A DNA stretch of 64,000 nt from Sacculina carcini (lineage: Eukaryota; Arthropoda; Thecostraca; Sacculinidae), in contig OU696584.1 in assembly GCA_916048095.2 (NCBI GenBank), forward strand, positions 2,623,317 to 2,687,316, read 5' to 3'. The notes under the pieces were generated by a model. That model saw nothing but the letters and a program-made list of their open reading frames with translations. It was not told where the DNA came from and ran no database searches. The position numbers and the translations under genes were made by a program. This document shows, piece after piece, positions 41,440-52,350 of the stretch. Each line of letters starts with the position of its first letter. Within the stretch, counting starts at the first letter, position 1.

Positions 41440-41722
41440 TGTAAAAGCAGACATAAAGAACAAAAACAAAAGATGTATTAGAAGACGGGCGCGCGGGGGC
41501 ATTGCAGCCCCACGCGCGCCCACAAGACACCGCACACCGACACACACTCTACGACGCTCACGCAACGACTCCCAGAAAACATGACGCCACCACGTGGCAC
41601 GCGCAGTCAGCAAAACGAACAATCCACCATTCAAACGCACGCTCATATACACATACAGCACCTTCACTCGCACTCATACAGAATAGTCATTCATACACAA
41701 TATCCAGTACTAATCTATCACA
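41440..41722 (+). repeat. Right LTR of the TRIM-like element
   Basis: 283 bp, TG...CA, followed by CTCTA. Confidence 0.9.
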
Positions 41723-41727
41723 CTCTA

Positions 41728-42496
41728 TCATTATGTGATCACTCTTACCCAGAGGGCTTTCATAGTGAATATCCACTATCTCACCGGGATGACCTGTGAA
41801 AACTAAATCCAACCTTGAGGGTTCATCATCACCTCTATACCTAGTAGGTTGCGTTACCCATTGCGTCATAAAGCCCTCAGTCATTAATTCTAGCAACATA
41901 TATCCCCAGGAATTTTCATTACCATTGGTGACCCAATTTTCCCAATCTACTTCTTTACAATTGAAGTCTCCCATGAGTATAATTTCTCTCTGTCTCCCCA
42001 TTATATTTGCTAACTCCTCCTTTGATTCAAATAACATCTCACTATATTCTTCCTGCTTCCACGCAGCAGTTTTTGGTGGAACATACATTACTCCAATACA
42101 TTTAACATTTGTACCATGTCTAATTTTCGTGCTCAAAAACTCTGCCTTACTTTTTTCGAAATGCGTATCTTTTATTGCTATATCCTTTCTCACACACATC
42201 ATAACACCTCCCCCAATTTTACCCATCCTATCCCTTCTGATCACATTATAGTCGTCCTCCCTGAGGATAACATCAAAGTCCCGGGACAATTTCGTTTCTG
42301 TCATGCAAACAATATGAAGTTTCATTCTTCTCAAATAATCTTCCAATTCACTTTTTATTGACATGAATCCATCTACATTTGTATAAACAATCCTCAACCC
42401 ATCTTCTCTAATGACCATTCCACCATTTTTTGTGCCTTTATTCAGTCGTGTCTCGGTTTGTACCATTTTCTGAGTCTTCCTTCCAGCACCCGCCAT
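41728..42496 (-). pseudogene. LINE-F ORF2, APE endonuclease part
   Basis: Starts MAGAGRKTQKMVQTETRLNK. Endonuclease motifs: IVYTNVDG, CMTETKL (catalytic Glu), LMGDFNCKEVDW (Asp/Asn), RLDLVFT and GKSDHIMIE (Asp-His). The frame runs into the LTR element at 41722. The protein continues at 40463 as ITTIGTNEG. Confidence 0.88.
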
Positions 42497-42558
42497 TAAA
42501 AAACTTTCTTCTCCTTCTCAGTTCTTTGCATGTTCCTCTTCTTAGACTCCTGAAACAA

Positions 42559-43499
42559 TTATCTTCTTTTTTGCCTTTCCTCCTCATTGAGGTCCTCTCT
42601 TACCCAGACATTTTTCCATTTTTCTTCGTGTGACAACTTCCATGTCTTTCTTAGTACTTTGCTAGCCATCTCCTGACTTCTGAACTTGAGCTTAAGTGGT
42701 CTCATGCTACCTTTATCGTACTTTCCAAGTCTGAATACTTCCTGAATATCCCCTCCCAATCCTTCTTCAACAGCACCAACAACGTCTTCCACCACTTTCA
42801 TCTCACCCTTCTTTCTTTCCCACCAGTTTGGGTACTCAGCCTCCTTCACTCCGAACAAAATGACACTCTGCTTTTTTCCACAATGCCCCTCACGACGTTT
42901 TCTTTTTGCTTCAGTACATGCACTACTTCCTTTTCGATTTTAGTGTCTTTTTTTTCTTTTTGCTGCCTCATGACTTCCTTGAAATCCTGTATGACCTCTC
43001 CTTGTTCTTTTGCCCATACTTCCTGGTTTTTCTTCAATTTCCCCAAGTCATCATCTTGTTGTTTTGCGGCATCCTCTCTCATTTTGAGCCTTTCTTTCAA
43101 CCTTTCATTCACCTGCAATACTTCTTGAATTCGATCTTCAAGTCCTGCATTTTCACTTTTCACTTTTTGATTCGTCTCATTCAACTCCATCACTTGATTT
43201 CTCAATTCTTGCATCTCCTTCTGCATCTCCCCCATAACCACACCCAAGTCATTTTTCTCTCCCTCCTCACTTGGTCTCACTCTTTCTCTCAACTCTTTCA
43301 GGTCCCTCTCCAACTCCCCAATTCTCCTGGCGATGTCTGCTACTTCTTTCTCAAACCCACGCTTTTCGGCGTCCGCCCCCCTCTTTCTTCTACAGGTCTT
43401 CCCACCTCCAGCTGGCTTTCCTCTGTGCTCACGCTGGTCTGTTTCTTTCTCCTTCCTGTCATTTTCCCTTGGAGACAGAACTGCTTTTGCCCCACTCAC
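42559..43499 (-). pseudogene. LINE-F ORF1, coiled-coil RNA-binding protein, one frameshift
   Basis: Starts MSGAKAVLSPRENDRKEKET, Lys/Arg-rich. A long coiled coil follows at about residues 45-200 (heptads such as IGELERDLKELRERV and LEDRIQEVLQVNERLKERL). A frameshift near 42870 moves into a second frame (42858-42559), which reads SVILFGVKEAEYPNW, VFRLGKYDKGSMRPLKLKF and then KWKNVWVREDLNEEE. That is the RRM-like/CTD arrangement of LINE ORF1 proteins. Confidence 0.8.
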
Positions 43500-43699
43500 C
43501 TGTTAATACAACTCGTTATGTTCAGTTGTTGATACAATGCCGAAATTTGAAGGCCACTGGCGCAACTTTCAAACCACAACACACACACAGATTCACAATT
43601 CACCAGGACACAACCGCACTCTAACACAGTCAAACAAACAGTCAGTGTGTGTGTGTGCGTATGTGTATCGGTCGCTTACTTATTTAATTTGTATATCCT

Positions 43700-43855
43700 T
43701 TACCTTTTTGCTAAGATGTTCAACTCCACTTTCTCCAGCCACTCACTCACTGGTGCAGACGAGCCATCAAACTCAGGAATAAGTCGCAAATCAGCACTGG
43801 TCTCACTGTTACTCATCTTAGCCGAAATAGCTTGTAGAAGTATATTTAACAATAG
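43700..43855 (-). pseudogene. Gypsy gag N-terminal fragment
   Basis: The frame reads MSNSETSADLRLIPEFDGSS and then APVSEWLEKVELNILAKR, a typical Gypsy gag start, and is cut off next to LINE-F and a TG tract. It may be the 5' part of the Gypsy whose integrase tail lies at 38186-35749, but no matching LTR is visible here. Confidence 0.6.
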
Positions 43856-44125
43856 TAAAATACAAAACAGGAACAAGTCAATCACGCAAACATTATAGAC
43901 ACTATCACACCACGCTACAACATATTACCATCCTCTCTAGCACACTCACAAATTTCTAACCTCCGCGAGTACCGTTAATTCTAATCACGGCAAAGTGTAA
44001 ACAATAACATCATGTGACATATTGATCAAATCACCTCTCTCATATCAACATCTGAATAAACTCACAGCTTTCATTATGAGTTTATGTCTAATAAATAAAT
44101 TAATTATTTGGTGCTTTATTTATAA
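43856..44125. other. Spacer
   Basis: Non-coding, nothing recognised. Confidence 0.4.
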
Positions 44126-44181
44126 TGGGGGCCCAAGTGTTACCTTCGGGGGGGCATAAGTCCTCGCAACGGCTCTGAGAG
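44126..44181 (-). mobile_element. hAT-C remnant, decayed
   Basis: GGGGGCCCAAGTGTTACC... to CAACGGCTCTGAGAG, related to 38187-38250 in the opposite sense. Confidence 0.4.
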
Positions 44182-44863
44182 CAAGACGAGGGAGGAGAAG
44201 ATGTGTGGAAGAGTTTATATACAATGCAACACAGCTTACCCTAAATGCTCTATTCATCCGACAGGCTCTAATAATCCGGCAGGCTCTAATAATCAGGCAC
44301 CCTCAGGTATGGGTTAAAAATAATCCGGCAGGCTCTGATAATCCGGCACTACCTGGAAAGGCTTATTGAAACTGCAACCAGGATTCAGTTATAGTTCAGC
44401 AACAGTATTTAGCAATCCTCTTATAAACCGGCACTCATTAATCAAAGCAGAAATCATCGTCTTCATGTGTCCTCTTTCCTGTTAACAGTGCACTATTTTT
44501 TGTGTTGCAGTTTTTGCGCAATCCTACCGTGTGGAGTGACCAAAAATAATCCGACAGGCTCTAATAATCCGGCAGGATCTTATAATCCGGCACCATACGC
44601 AGAGGATCGAAAAACAATCCGTCATGTCGGATAAAAAGAGCATTTACGGTATGTTGTATCCTTGAAAGAGCTGGCAGCCAGCCGAGTTCTCGGATATGAG
44701 CGGAGGTGGGTGTCTTAGGAGGAAGGCGAAGAACGAAATGACAAGAAATATTGATGATAGATTGAAGAGAGCGAATGTAATTCTTAGGAAGGTGAAAGAA
44801 TAAGGAATTACAATAATCGAGACAAGAAAAAATAAGTGAGCACATACGCACGTGCACGCACAA
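44182..44863 (-). pseudogene. LINE-G RT C-terminal fragment, split by a pogo-like MITE
   Basis: The frame reads IFSCLDYCNSLFFHLPKNYI, then SLQSIINISCHFVLRLPPKT and IRELGWLPALSRIQ, the conserved thumb/tail region of CR1/L2-type LINEs. It is interrupted at 44651 by the MITE and resumes briefly left of 44237 (CCIVYKLFHTSSP). Confidence 0.75.
44237..44651. mobile_element. pogo-like MITE, 415 bp
   Basis: Ends are TACCCTAAATGCTCTATTCA and the inverse TGTCGGATAAAAAGAGCATT-TACGGTA, pairing over about 27 bp. TA flanks it at both ends, as for pogo/Tc1 elements. The interior repeats CTCTAATAATCCGGCAGG many times. No transposase. Confidence 0.75.
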
Positions 44864-47260
44864 ACCTAACTACGAACTAACAACACCTATTGTTAATTTA
44901 CACACTACTTTTTATGCAACACGCGCGTGGGAATATTTAGTGTAGCTGCTAAACTAGCCTAATAGAAACGCAACACAAAGCAAATAAAGAAACAGAAAGT
45001 CTGGTCCGACCGAAACTTTGTTACACGTGCTATATATTATACTTTGATTATTCATGATGTTATTTTACTTCATGTGTTATTGCACAAGCCAGTTATATCG
45101 GCGAAAAGTAAAACAGTCAAGCCAGACTTCTCGGAGTCCTAGCCAGTAGAATTGACACTCTGGGTGTTAACTGCCTGTGGTTTCGTGGGAAGTCGGAAGT
45201 TCAAACTCAAGGACATATTTTCCTTATAAACAAGAATGAAGTAATTAGCGAGATCGCACGTGTTCACAATGCACTTTGGCGCCATAGTTTGCAGCATGCT
45301 AATTGTTAGTGCTGGAGTATAACTATTCAATATTCCACCTTGCTAATTCACCGGTCAATATTGTCAAACAAAATCACAAACGAGAGCGCAAATTTGCATT
45401 TCATTTCTGAATTTCGCGTTATATTTGTGAAGGCGCATATTCTTTTGCATGGGTAAAAATTCAGTTGACACCCCGCACTAATCGACAGCGTACACTGAAG
45501 AAATCGATAAATGTGTGTTTCGGCCCTACTGGTTGTGAAAATGTCCGGGCGATGGCGCTGTTGTCGTGACAGCTGGCGAACACATTGCGCAGCGTCCAAC
45601 CAATGAGCGCTCGAGTAGTTCAGGCTGAATACGTGGGCCAGTTGAGGCAAATGGGGTGCGTGTTTTATACGATAAGTGACGCACTGTGCACTGTTGTGTT
45701 TTGCGCTCTTTGAGGTCGTTTTCTGTGCGTGTTTCTCCACAAGTTCTGTTCGAGAGTGGGATCGCTTTTCACAAATATTTCATGGTGAGTACTGTCATGT
45801 TTTCTTTTCAGTTATGCCAAGTTCTTTTCGGATGCTTCCGTAGTGCTTGCAACTGTTTTAGTCATTGAACTGGTCTGCTATGTACTGTAAAAATGAAGCT
45901 CACTGCTGTGCTCATCACTCAAGGTAGAATCTTGGAATATGTATGTGTGACCCTCAAATGGTCAGTTGTAAGTTTATTACGTGTTTTTCCATGTTTCAGC
46001 ATGTTTTCCATTTTGTTATTCATGCGAGATCAACAACTTCATTTTCTTTGAAACAACGTTGAGATATCTGATATATTTTGATCTATTCAGCAAACTTGTA
46101 ATTTAGGCATAACTCGAGTCTTAAATTTCACAACTTTGTTGATTCAATAGTGTGTTCTTTTGTGGTTTAATCAGCCTGATGCATTTTCTTATTTTTATGC
46201 TTATTTCAATCTCTGTGCACTATCTTTGTTTTGCTTTTACGAATCATATGTATTAGCCTGAAGGACTTCATTTTGGCTGTGTGCTATTTTCATAATCAGT
46301 GTAGAACTTCTGACGATATTTTTCTCTACAGAAATAACTCCCGCTATATACGAATGAACATTTTGATCAAACAATTCTTACTGATTCTTTCTATTTCATC
46401 TCTCCGAACAGATGAAATTTCACGAATGTAGTGAAACCAACTAGCAAAAACTATTTTGTACTAATATAAGTGTATTTTTATAAAAATGCTGCATGGGTGT
46501 AAATGATAAGTTCTTGCATCTTGGTTGTTATGATATCATGTAATGTAACGTGGTCCGATGCGGTCTGTACATAAGCTTATTGTGAAGTCAGGAATGACAA
46601 AACCAAGCGAAAATATGTGGTGGTCGATTTTAATACACCTGTTTTTGCATAGCATAAACTAGCGACTATTATGTGCACGTTGTTAATTTGTTGGAGTAAG
46701 ATGTATCATTTTAGCGAAGCAAATTGTTCACCGCTGGCGTTTTGGTGTTCTAGCAGTAAGTAATAATATTTTGTCAAATATTCACTGATGTTTGCTCACT
46801 TGAAATTGGTCCAATTCTGCTGGAGCAATTATCACGCGCAAGTGATAATCGTAAGTTTTATGTGCTTTGCTTAATGTACAAATATGTGTAATAGTTCAAT
46901 GAATAAGGTAAATTAACACGTAAATGATAAGGAATGATGGATTTTTCTCAACATATTGCATATGTATAACAAAAAGATCAATTGAAAAATACTAGGGGAG
47001 AAAAGTTCAAATTTTGAGTGAGTTTATTGGACCTAACTACTGAAAAGCTAGTATTTCAGGAGTGAAGAGTGGCATGAGCTTAATGGCCGACAACTGCGGT
47101 GCTAGGAATATTCTTGCGGCTTATTTCGCGTGAAAACTGGTCCATTACTGAACTAATTGGTAGAACTAATGAGGGCACTAATTGGTGGCAGGTGAATGAC
47201 AGGTAGCAGACACACAACTCCGCACAGAAATATCCGGCTCTGGTGAACCAAAGAGAACTA
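44864..47260. other. Long non-coding stretch with a possible promoter and first exon
   Basis: No reading frame with a recognisable domain. ATGGTGAGTACT at 45782-45793 is a start codon directly followed by a consensus splice donor, preceded by GCGCTCTTTGAGG; genes such as ribosomal protein genes often look like this. No downstream coding exon could be linked, so I do not call a gene. Confidence 0.35.
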
Positions 47261-47269
47261 ATACGACAT

Positions 47270-47600
47270 TGCCTCCCAACCCAGGGGCAAATTACCCCTG
47301 GCGGAATTTTGCAATTTTCCGAGGTAATTGAGGGCTGAGCGAATAGTTGGTATCAGGATGAATGTTGACTTAGTCCTAGTGTTTCAAGTTGTACAGTAAA
47401 ACTATAATAAGTGAATAACAACTGTAAACAAAATAACAAGCTTGAAATATCAATATATATAATACAATAAATGATAACATGTTTTTATTTTAACATGTTT
47501 TAGCCGTATGTATCGATGTTGACATTTTGTGAAAGCTGTAGCATTCTTAATGTGACATGCTCAATTGGGTATCAAGTTGAAGTAGGTTGGGAACCACTGC
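47270..47600. mobile_element. Decayed hAT-like miniature element
   Basis: The right end GGTTGGGAACCACTG is a classic hAT terminus read outward. CTCCCAACCCAGGGG near 47273 may be the other end. No TSD seen. Confidence 0.4.
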
Positions 47601-47856
47601 ACTCGTAGCCCCCTGACCCCTGGGTCACTACCCAAAGTTGGGTCGCTTAGCTATTTTATTGGGTTGCTACGGGCTCGTAAAAATAATTATTTTGCTACGA
47701 AATATATTATAATTATATAATGTAATATTTAAAATACATTGGGCCTAGTGTTAGTGTTCTAATCAGATCATGATTGAGTTATGGTAATCATTTGATCCAA
47801 GCAGACTATGGACTTATGATTACACGCATAATCATTACATATAGAGACATTACACC

Positions 47857-48144
47857 CAGGGTTCCCAACCGGTGGGTCGCGACCCCCAGGGGGGTCGCGA
47901 GACCACTTCAGGGGGTCGTGAGAGCAACCTGAAAATATTTGCATCGGTCAAAATTAGCATTAAATTATTCTGTTTTTTCTTTGTATTTTCGCATACATTC
48001 AATAACGATGGCATTAAACTATTGAATGTGATAATAATTCAGTATAAAGGTGTTTTTATAACTTCTCTAATTTTTACTGGGGGGTCATGGAGCCCCCCAG
48101 ATCTCTCCTGGGGGTCGCGGAGCTAAAAAGGTTGGGACCCCCTG
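47857..48144. mobile_element. hAT MITE, 288 bp
   Basis: Starts CAGGGTTCCCAACCGGTGGG and ends AAAGGTTGGGACCCCCTG. The 8-bp TSD CATTACAC is on both sides (47848-47855 with one extra C, and 48145-48152). No coding capacity. Confidence 0.88.
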
Positions 48145-48540
48145 CATTACACAGATGGTGCACTAATGTTGGCTGGCGGTAGTAGCAAGGCACACTGACA
48201 GATGGCCGAGTCAACTGCCAGTGTATGCAACACTGCCGATATGTGGCCGCTGTCAACACAACGCTGGCTCACAAGTTGATCTTTGAATGCCTTCTGCCTG
48301 CCTTCTCCTGCCTTCTCGATCTTCTTGATGTTTTATCCCTTCATTATTTAAATTGATGTATGCATATCTCTTCGTACACTGTACTGGGGAGGCAATACTG
48401 ACACTTGCGTTATAAGTAAATCACCATTTTAATAGTGGTCCGACTTTTGGAGGACGCAGTTACGAGTATCCTATCGGTCTACATCAAGCTGGACACTTTT
48501 ATACGCTGCTTTGTGGCGAGTTTTAACAGTACGCGTGAGG
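48145..48540. other. Spacer
   Basis: Nothing recognised. Confidence 0.4.
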
Positions 48541-48608
48541 CAATGGGCCCCTCAACACTCCCCTCCCCGGCCGGGGGCTCGGGGGGAGGCGGCTGCTACG
48601 GCTCTGTA
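48541..48608 (-). mobile_element. hAT-C remnant
   Basis: GGGCCCCTCAACACTCCCCT ... GGCTGCTACGGCTCTGT, inverse of 38187-38250. Confidence 0.5.
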
Positions 48609-48631
48609 AGTACTGGTCCCAGCAGCAATGC

Positions 48632-48668
48632 TGTACAGTGTACCGTACAGTGTACTGTACACTGTACA
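48632..48668. repeat. GTAC palindrome cluster
   Basis: Overlapping copies of GTACAGTGTAC and its complement form a strong self-complementary stretch of about 36 bp. Confidence 0.85.
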
Positions 48669-48839
48669 CTCACCAGCCTGTTGAACCACGTGTTCATCGT
48701 ATTTCAAATGCCATCAATGCTTGTGCTGATGTGTGACTTTCAATGCCACCTTTCTTGCTGCACAAATCATGTGCTACAGAGTGGAAGATCTCGCAGTATT
48801 GCTTCAGTTCCTAGCACCGTGAACTTGCGTGTCTGTTAG

Positions 48840-49031
48840 TTGTTTAGTGTATGTGTATGCATGTGTATATGTTAGTTAGTTAGTGTATGTGTGTATGTAT
48901 GGGTGTGTATGGCGAGTTGAAAATTGAGATGTGTGTGTGTGTGTGTGTGTTTGTGCACAGTGGTGAATTAACGCTGAAACTATGTTTTGAGAGGGCGCGA
49001 AGTCGTGAAATGTCTGGTTATGCTCTTATTC

Positions 49032-49066
<35 letters not shown>

Positions 49067-49075
49067 TGCGTGCGT
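48840..49075 (+). repeat. TG microsatellites
   Basis: Two (TG)n tracts around a short unique piece. The open frames are artefacts. Confidence 0.9.
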
Positions 49076-50329
49076 TGCCTTCTGTTGTAGGCGACATTAG
49101 AGTAGCGAGAAATTGTGATTGGAAGTTGTCAAAGCTGGGTCAGATCAGCGAGCTCACTTGATTAACACAGTGCCCATCGATTGCCTCTCCTTCTGAACAT
49201 GCCCATGTTTAGCGATGATGTAGGCAGCTTTTTCAGCGCACTGACAAGTGCATGGATATTTTTCAACATCAGCGGGTTGAATCAGTTATATCGTATCGTT
49301 TGCCTGTTGTACATCGTGTATGAATGTATCAACATGGAATGCCTTATTGTTTGAGAAATGCATGAATCACTACATCGCCTGTATGTTGAGTAATTTCGTT
49401 GAAGTAGGCGATCTCTCACGCGCTATTTATTCGTTTCATTGAAATTGTTTTGTATTGTTGAGGTGTTGCTTCGTTGTGTTTCCTGATTAATTCCTTATGC
49501 TTGTCGTCGTGTTATGAGCCTAAACAACTTCTAACGCTAATATATTTACGCTTTTATCTCGTATAGCTGATGTTTAATTTCTTTCTCTTCGTCCAAGTGG
49601 ATTACTTTTTGGTTTAATTCGTAACGATTAATTAACGTTGAAACAAATATCAAAATTTTAATGCAAGCACATATTATTCTTATTTGTAATTGCAAATGTT
49701 TTTGCAGGATCTTTTTACGCCTGTCGTACTTTTCTCGCATTTAGAAGACGTGTTCTGCTATGAAACAATATTAATTGGTATATAAATAGGTAATAGTCAC
49801 CGCTCAGAATCGCTTTTCGACACTGTTTGATCCAGGTTTGGGTCACAATCTGGAGGTAGGTTTTTGTCGCGATCACGTGTGTCTGCAAGATTGGTGTCAA
49901 ATGCTCTGCCAGGGATGAATTTAGAATGGTGTTTCATACCATGTTTTATGTACATGAGTGTATTATGTACATGTACATATTAGGTTTGCTCATGTACATG
50001 AGTGTATTATGTACATGTTTCATGTACATGAGTGTAAAAGGTTTTGAATCGTGTAAGCTTTGAAAGTACAGCAGCGATAGGCACGCCTCTGTGCGACTCA
50101 GTTGCTTGCAAACTCTTCGCGTTCTCTTAATCAGAGGCGTATCCAGTTTGTGGAGAGATGAAGTTCAGTGGATAATAGTTCCTATTTTGAATTTGGACTG
50201 ATCATGAAATTGACGATGAGTAATGTGATTGATAATTTTCCATATCCTCGTTCTTATCCCTGCCGATTTGGTCCTGCATGCGCCACTGTGCTATATCTAC
50301 CACCCCTTTCGTCAAGACGAGTCCACTTC
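49076..50329. other. Non-coding stretch with ATGTACATG repeats
   Basis: At 49940-50036 the unit ATGTACATGAGTGTATTATG recurs three times with palindromic CATGTACATG cores. Otherwise nothing recognised. Confidence 0.5.
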
Positions 50330-50655
50330 AAAGCGCGTTGGCACGTGCAGTCGGCGTTTTATTTGAAGTCGGCGTCATGAGGACTGTATGCCACCAGCTT
50401 GTCGAGGGCACCTCCGCGCAACTGGTTCTCGTTGCTGATTGGTGGAAAATTGTTTGAAGTGCACAGGCCAGTTTCTTTGGTGCGTGGACAATGTTTTTTT
50501 CGAGCAATGCCATGTGTGCAGTGCTTTCGATTGTTGCGGCCGTTTGTGCTGCCGTTGCCGTTTGTTTGATTTGGAGCGAAATTGTAGATTTAGCGCCGCT
50601 TTTTCGCTGCTTCTGTTGGTGTGCAATGTTTTCGCCGCGTCTTGATGAGTCTGTG
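50330..50655 (+). promoter_or_regulatory. Probable promoter/5' UTR of the gene starting at 50656
   Basis: Locally CpG-richer than its surroundings (GCGCCGC, TTGCGGCCG, CGCCGCGTC) and directly upstream of a plausible first coding exon. Confidence 0.35.
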
Positions 50656-50754
50656 ATGGCGTCCTTACGCCGCATGCGCGTTCATACGTTCAATTTGAAC
50701 GAGCTGAAATTGGAAGTAGACTGTGAGTGGTGCGATTTGGACCGGGAAATTTGG
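50656..50754 (+). CDS. Candidate first coding exon of an unknown gene, partial
   Basis: 33 codons from ATG (context GTGATGGCG) to TGG, followed by the splice donor GTAGGT at 50755. The residues run MASLRRMRVHTFNLNELKLE and then VDCEWCDLDREIW. The Leu-rich stretch followed by CEW-x-C looks like the start of a Cys2-type zinc finger interrupted by an intron, but this is only a guess. No later exon was found with confidence among possible acceptors near 50885, 51120 and 51415. Confidence 0.4.
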
Positions 50755-51643
50755 GTAGGTTGCACGAGCCATTATCATTTCTATTCTAGGTGTAGTATTT
50801 GCTTGTTTCGCTTTTAGCAAAATTTACACATATTTATTCTTTTTTCACTTGTTTCGCTTGAACAATATGTTTTAGTTTGGTATTCGTATTGTCTTGCTGT
50901 TCTAAACTCTTAATAATAAGTATTATATGCTTATGTATTCTAATTTTTCCCATAAATTGCATTTGTATCTTTCATATTGTCAATTTGGGCATTTTTAGTT
51001 GACCAATGTGTTTCGGCAGTGTCTGTTGTGACATGTGGTATGGGCAATTGGGCACTTTTCTCGATAAATCCTGCTCTTATTGCGTTCATGAAGTCACGCA
51101 TGCTATTCCTCCGTTTTTAGCTGTGAAAATAATAACGGAAAATACGCTTCACTTAGTAAAATAGACAGTTTGAAGAGTAAAATTGATTTAGTTTGTAGAT
51201 ATAAAAATTACTGTTCTCAGATCAAAGTCAGTTCTAATTCATTAATAGCCAAAGGGGGCTGTTTTGTCCCCAAATAGATAAATTAGTTTAAAACTGCTAT
51301 AAAATGTGGCAAACTTATTTTGTTTGTTGTAAATGAACGTCATTGGTAAGCAGTTTGGTCTTGTCTTTTATGTTTGATAAGTGAAAACGTCCTACTGTTG
51401 TCATCTTGAATTTTAGGCTGAATTATTTTTTAATGAAATATTGACGTTTATCGGGTTTATTGGGTATTTTCACCAGGAACTGTTATATGACCAGGCTTCC
51501 AGGTTATAACACGCACTGTCACAGACAAACAACGTTTGAAGAGAGGACTTTTGTCTATTTGAAATTATAACTTAATTTTGTGGAATTTCGGCTGTGAATT
51601 AGTGGAATTTTAGCAACGGAGAGATTTGTAAAAGCGACTGAGC
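50755..51643. other. Possible intron
   Basis: AT-rich, several TTTTAG acceptor-like sites, no domain. Confidence 0.35.
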
Positions 51644-51979
51644 GTGGAAAATAATCGCGTGTGCTTTCAAGTAGTTTCTAGTAGTTACACTTTCCAACGG
51701 TTTATAGAGACATACAGTGAGGTTTTGAAAGTAGTCGGTTCATATAGATTGGAAGAACGGGCTGCTAAGAAGAAGCCGAAACTTATGAGAGGCACATATT
51801 CCCCCTGCAGCTCGCTGCCTCCGCGGAACCGACCATCCTCACGCTATGGCGCCACAAGGACGCAATACGTATTAGAGAGGGCCACCTCCCCAGAATGCAT
51901 GGCACCACACATGACTGATATCTGGTACAATTTACTTCTGGGTGGACAGGGGCTGTTGGATTATACAAAAACTAAATAA
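51644..51979 (+). CDS. Hypothetical open frame
   Basis: 111 codons from a TTG (no ATG at the start): VCFQVVSSSYTFQRFIETYS, then LEERAAKKKPKLM, then a Pro/Ser/Arg part ending TDIWYNLLLGGQGLLDYTKT. No family recognised. The basic KKKPK stretch could be nuclear targeting. It ends next to a tRNA-like SINE head, so the 3' part may be transposon-derived. Confidence 0.2.
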   Translation: MENNRVCFQVVSSSYTFQRFIETYSEVLKVVGSYRLEERAAKKKPKLMRGTYSPCSSLPPRNRPSSRYGATRTQYVLERATSPECMAPHMTDIWYNLLLGGQGLLDYTKTK

Positions 51980-51984
51980 ATTCT

Positions 51985-52057
51985 CCGCCGGGTTTCTAAC
52001 TACGGACCCGCCGCTTCGCTTGTGAGGCGGGTGTGCTACCACTACACCACCGAGTCC
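51985..52057 (-). ncRNA. tRNA-like sequence (SINE head or tRNA relic)
   Basis: The minus strand reads GGACTCGGTGGTGTAGTGGT with a clear A box, then AGCACACCCGCC and an 18-nt GC hairpin in place of the anticodon arm. The B box is degraded (GTAGTTAGAAACC). Most like Val/Gly/His-type tRNA. Not a working tRNA. Confidence 0.5.
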
Positions 52058-52124
52058 AAATTGTCACTCATGAAAGTGTGTATGCTTGGTTTTATATTCC
52101 AAACCCTTTTTAGGTATGAAAACA

Positions 52125-52240
52125 TGGGCGTAGATTTGGAGGGTATAGGGGTGTGTATACCCGGCAAATTGACTGGGGGTGTGAGTATGCAATTTTACCC
52201 CCGATAATTCTGGTGAGTTCGGTTGATTCATTATATTGAC
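52125..52240 (+). repeat. Dispersed repeat Q, copy 1
   Basis: GGGCGTAGATTTGGAGGGTA ... related to the reverse complement of 58050-58155 (GCGTAGATCCTGGGAGTATG ...). Probably the end of a DNA transposon. Confidence 0.55.
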
Positions 52241-52318
52241 ATCAAAATCAACATAGCAAAAAGTAACAAAACACGACAAATGTGTCTGTATGCAATATAT
52301 ATTTCATTGGGGTATGTG

Positions 52319-52350
<32 letters not shown>

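Larger units (their letters stand above)
40464..41722. mobile_element. Non-autonomous LTR retrotransposon (TRIM-like) inside LINE-F
   Basis: 1,259 bp with direct LTRs of 282 and 283 bp (40464-40745 and 41440-41722), both starting TGTAAAAGCAGACATAAAG and ending CTATCACA, nearly identical. A 5-bp TSD, CTCTA, flanks it (40459-40463 and 41723-41727). The internal 694 bp has no gag or pol; the open frames there are Pro/Ser/Ala-rich with no domain. High LTR identity suggests recent insertion. It would need proteins from another element. Plus or minus orientation is not certain. Confidence 0.9.
38255..43560 (-). mobile_element. LINE-F: long CR1-like LINE with ORF1 and ORF2, split by an LTR element
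   Basis: Minus-strand LINE. ORF1 (43499-42559) is coiled-coil, and ORF2 (42496-38309) is endonuclease plus RT. The 3' tail is repeats of ACAACTGTGAGT (near 38260-38290). A 1.26-kb LTR element (40464-41722) sits in ORF2. The 5' end is not precisely placed; a TG tract at about 43645-43665 and a Gypsy gag piece lie beyond it. Confidence 0.85.

Noticed and set aside
42883..43624. Plus-strand ORFs rich in Phe/Leu/Ser
   Set aside because: Antisense shadows of the LINE-F ORF1 coiled coil.
41406..43842. 17-bp match (TAGCCGAAATAGCTTGT) between the small LTR element and the Gypsy gag leader
   Set aside because: One short match in 64 kb can occur by chance, and orientation relative to each element differs.
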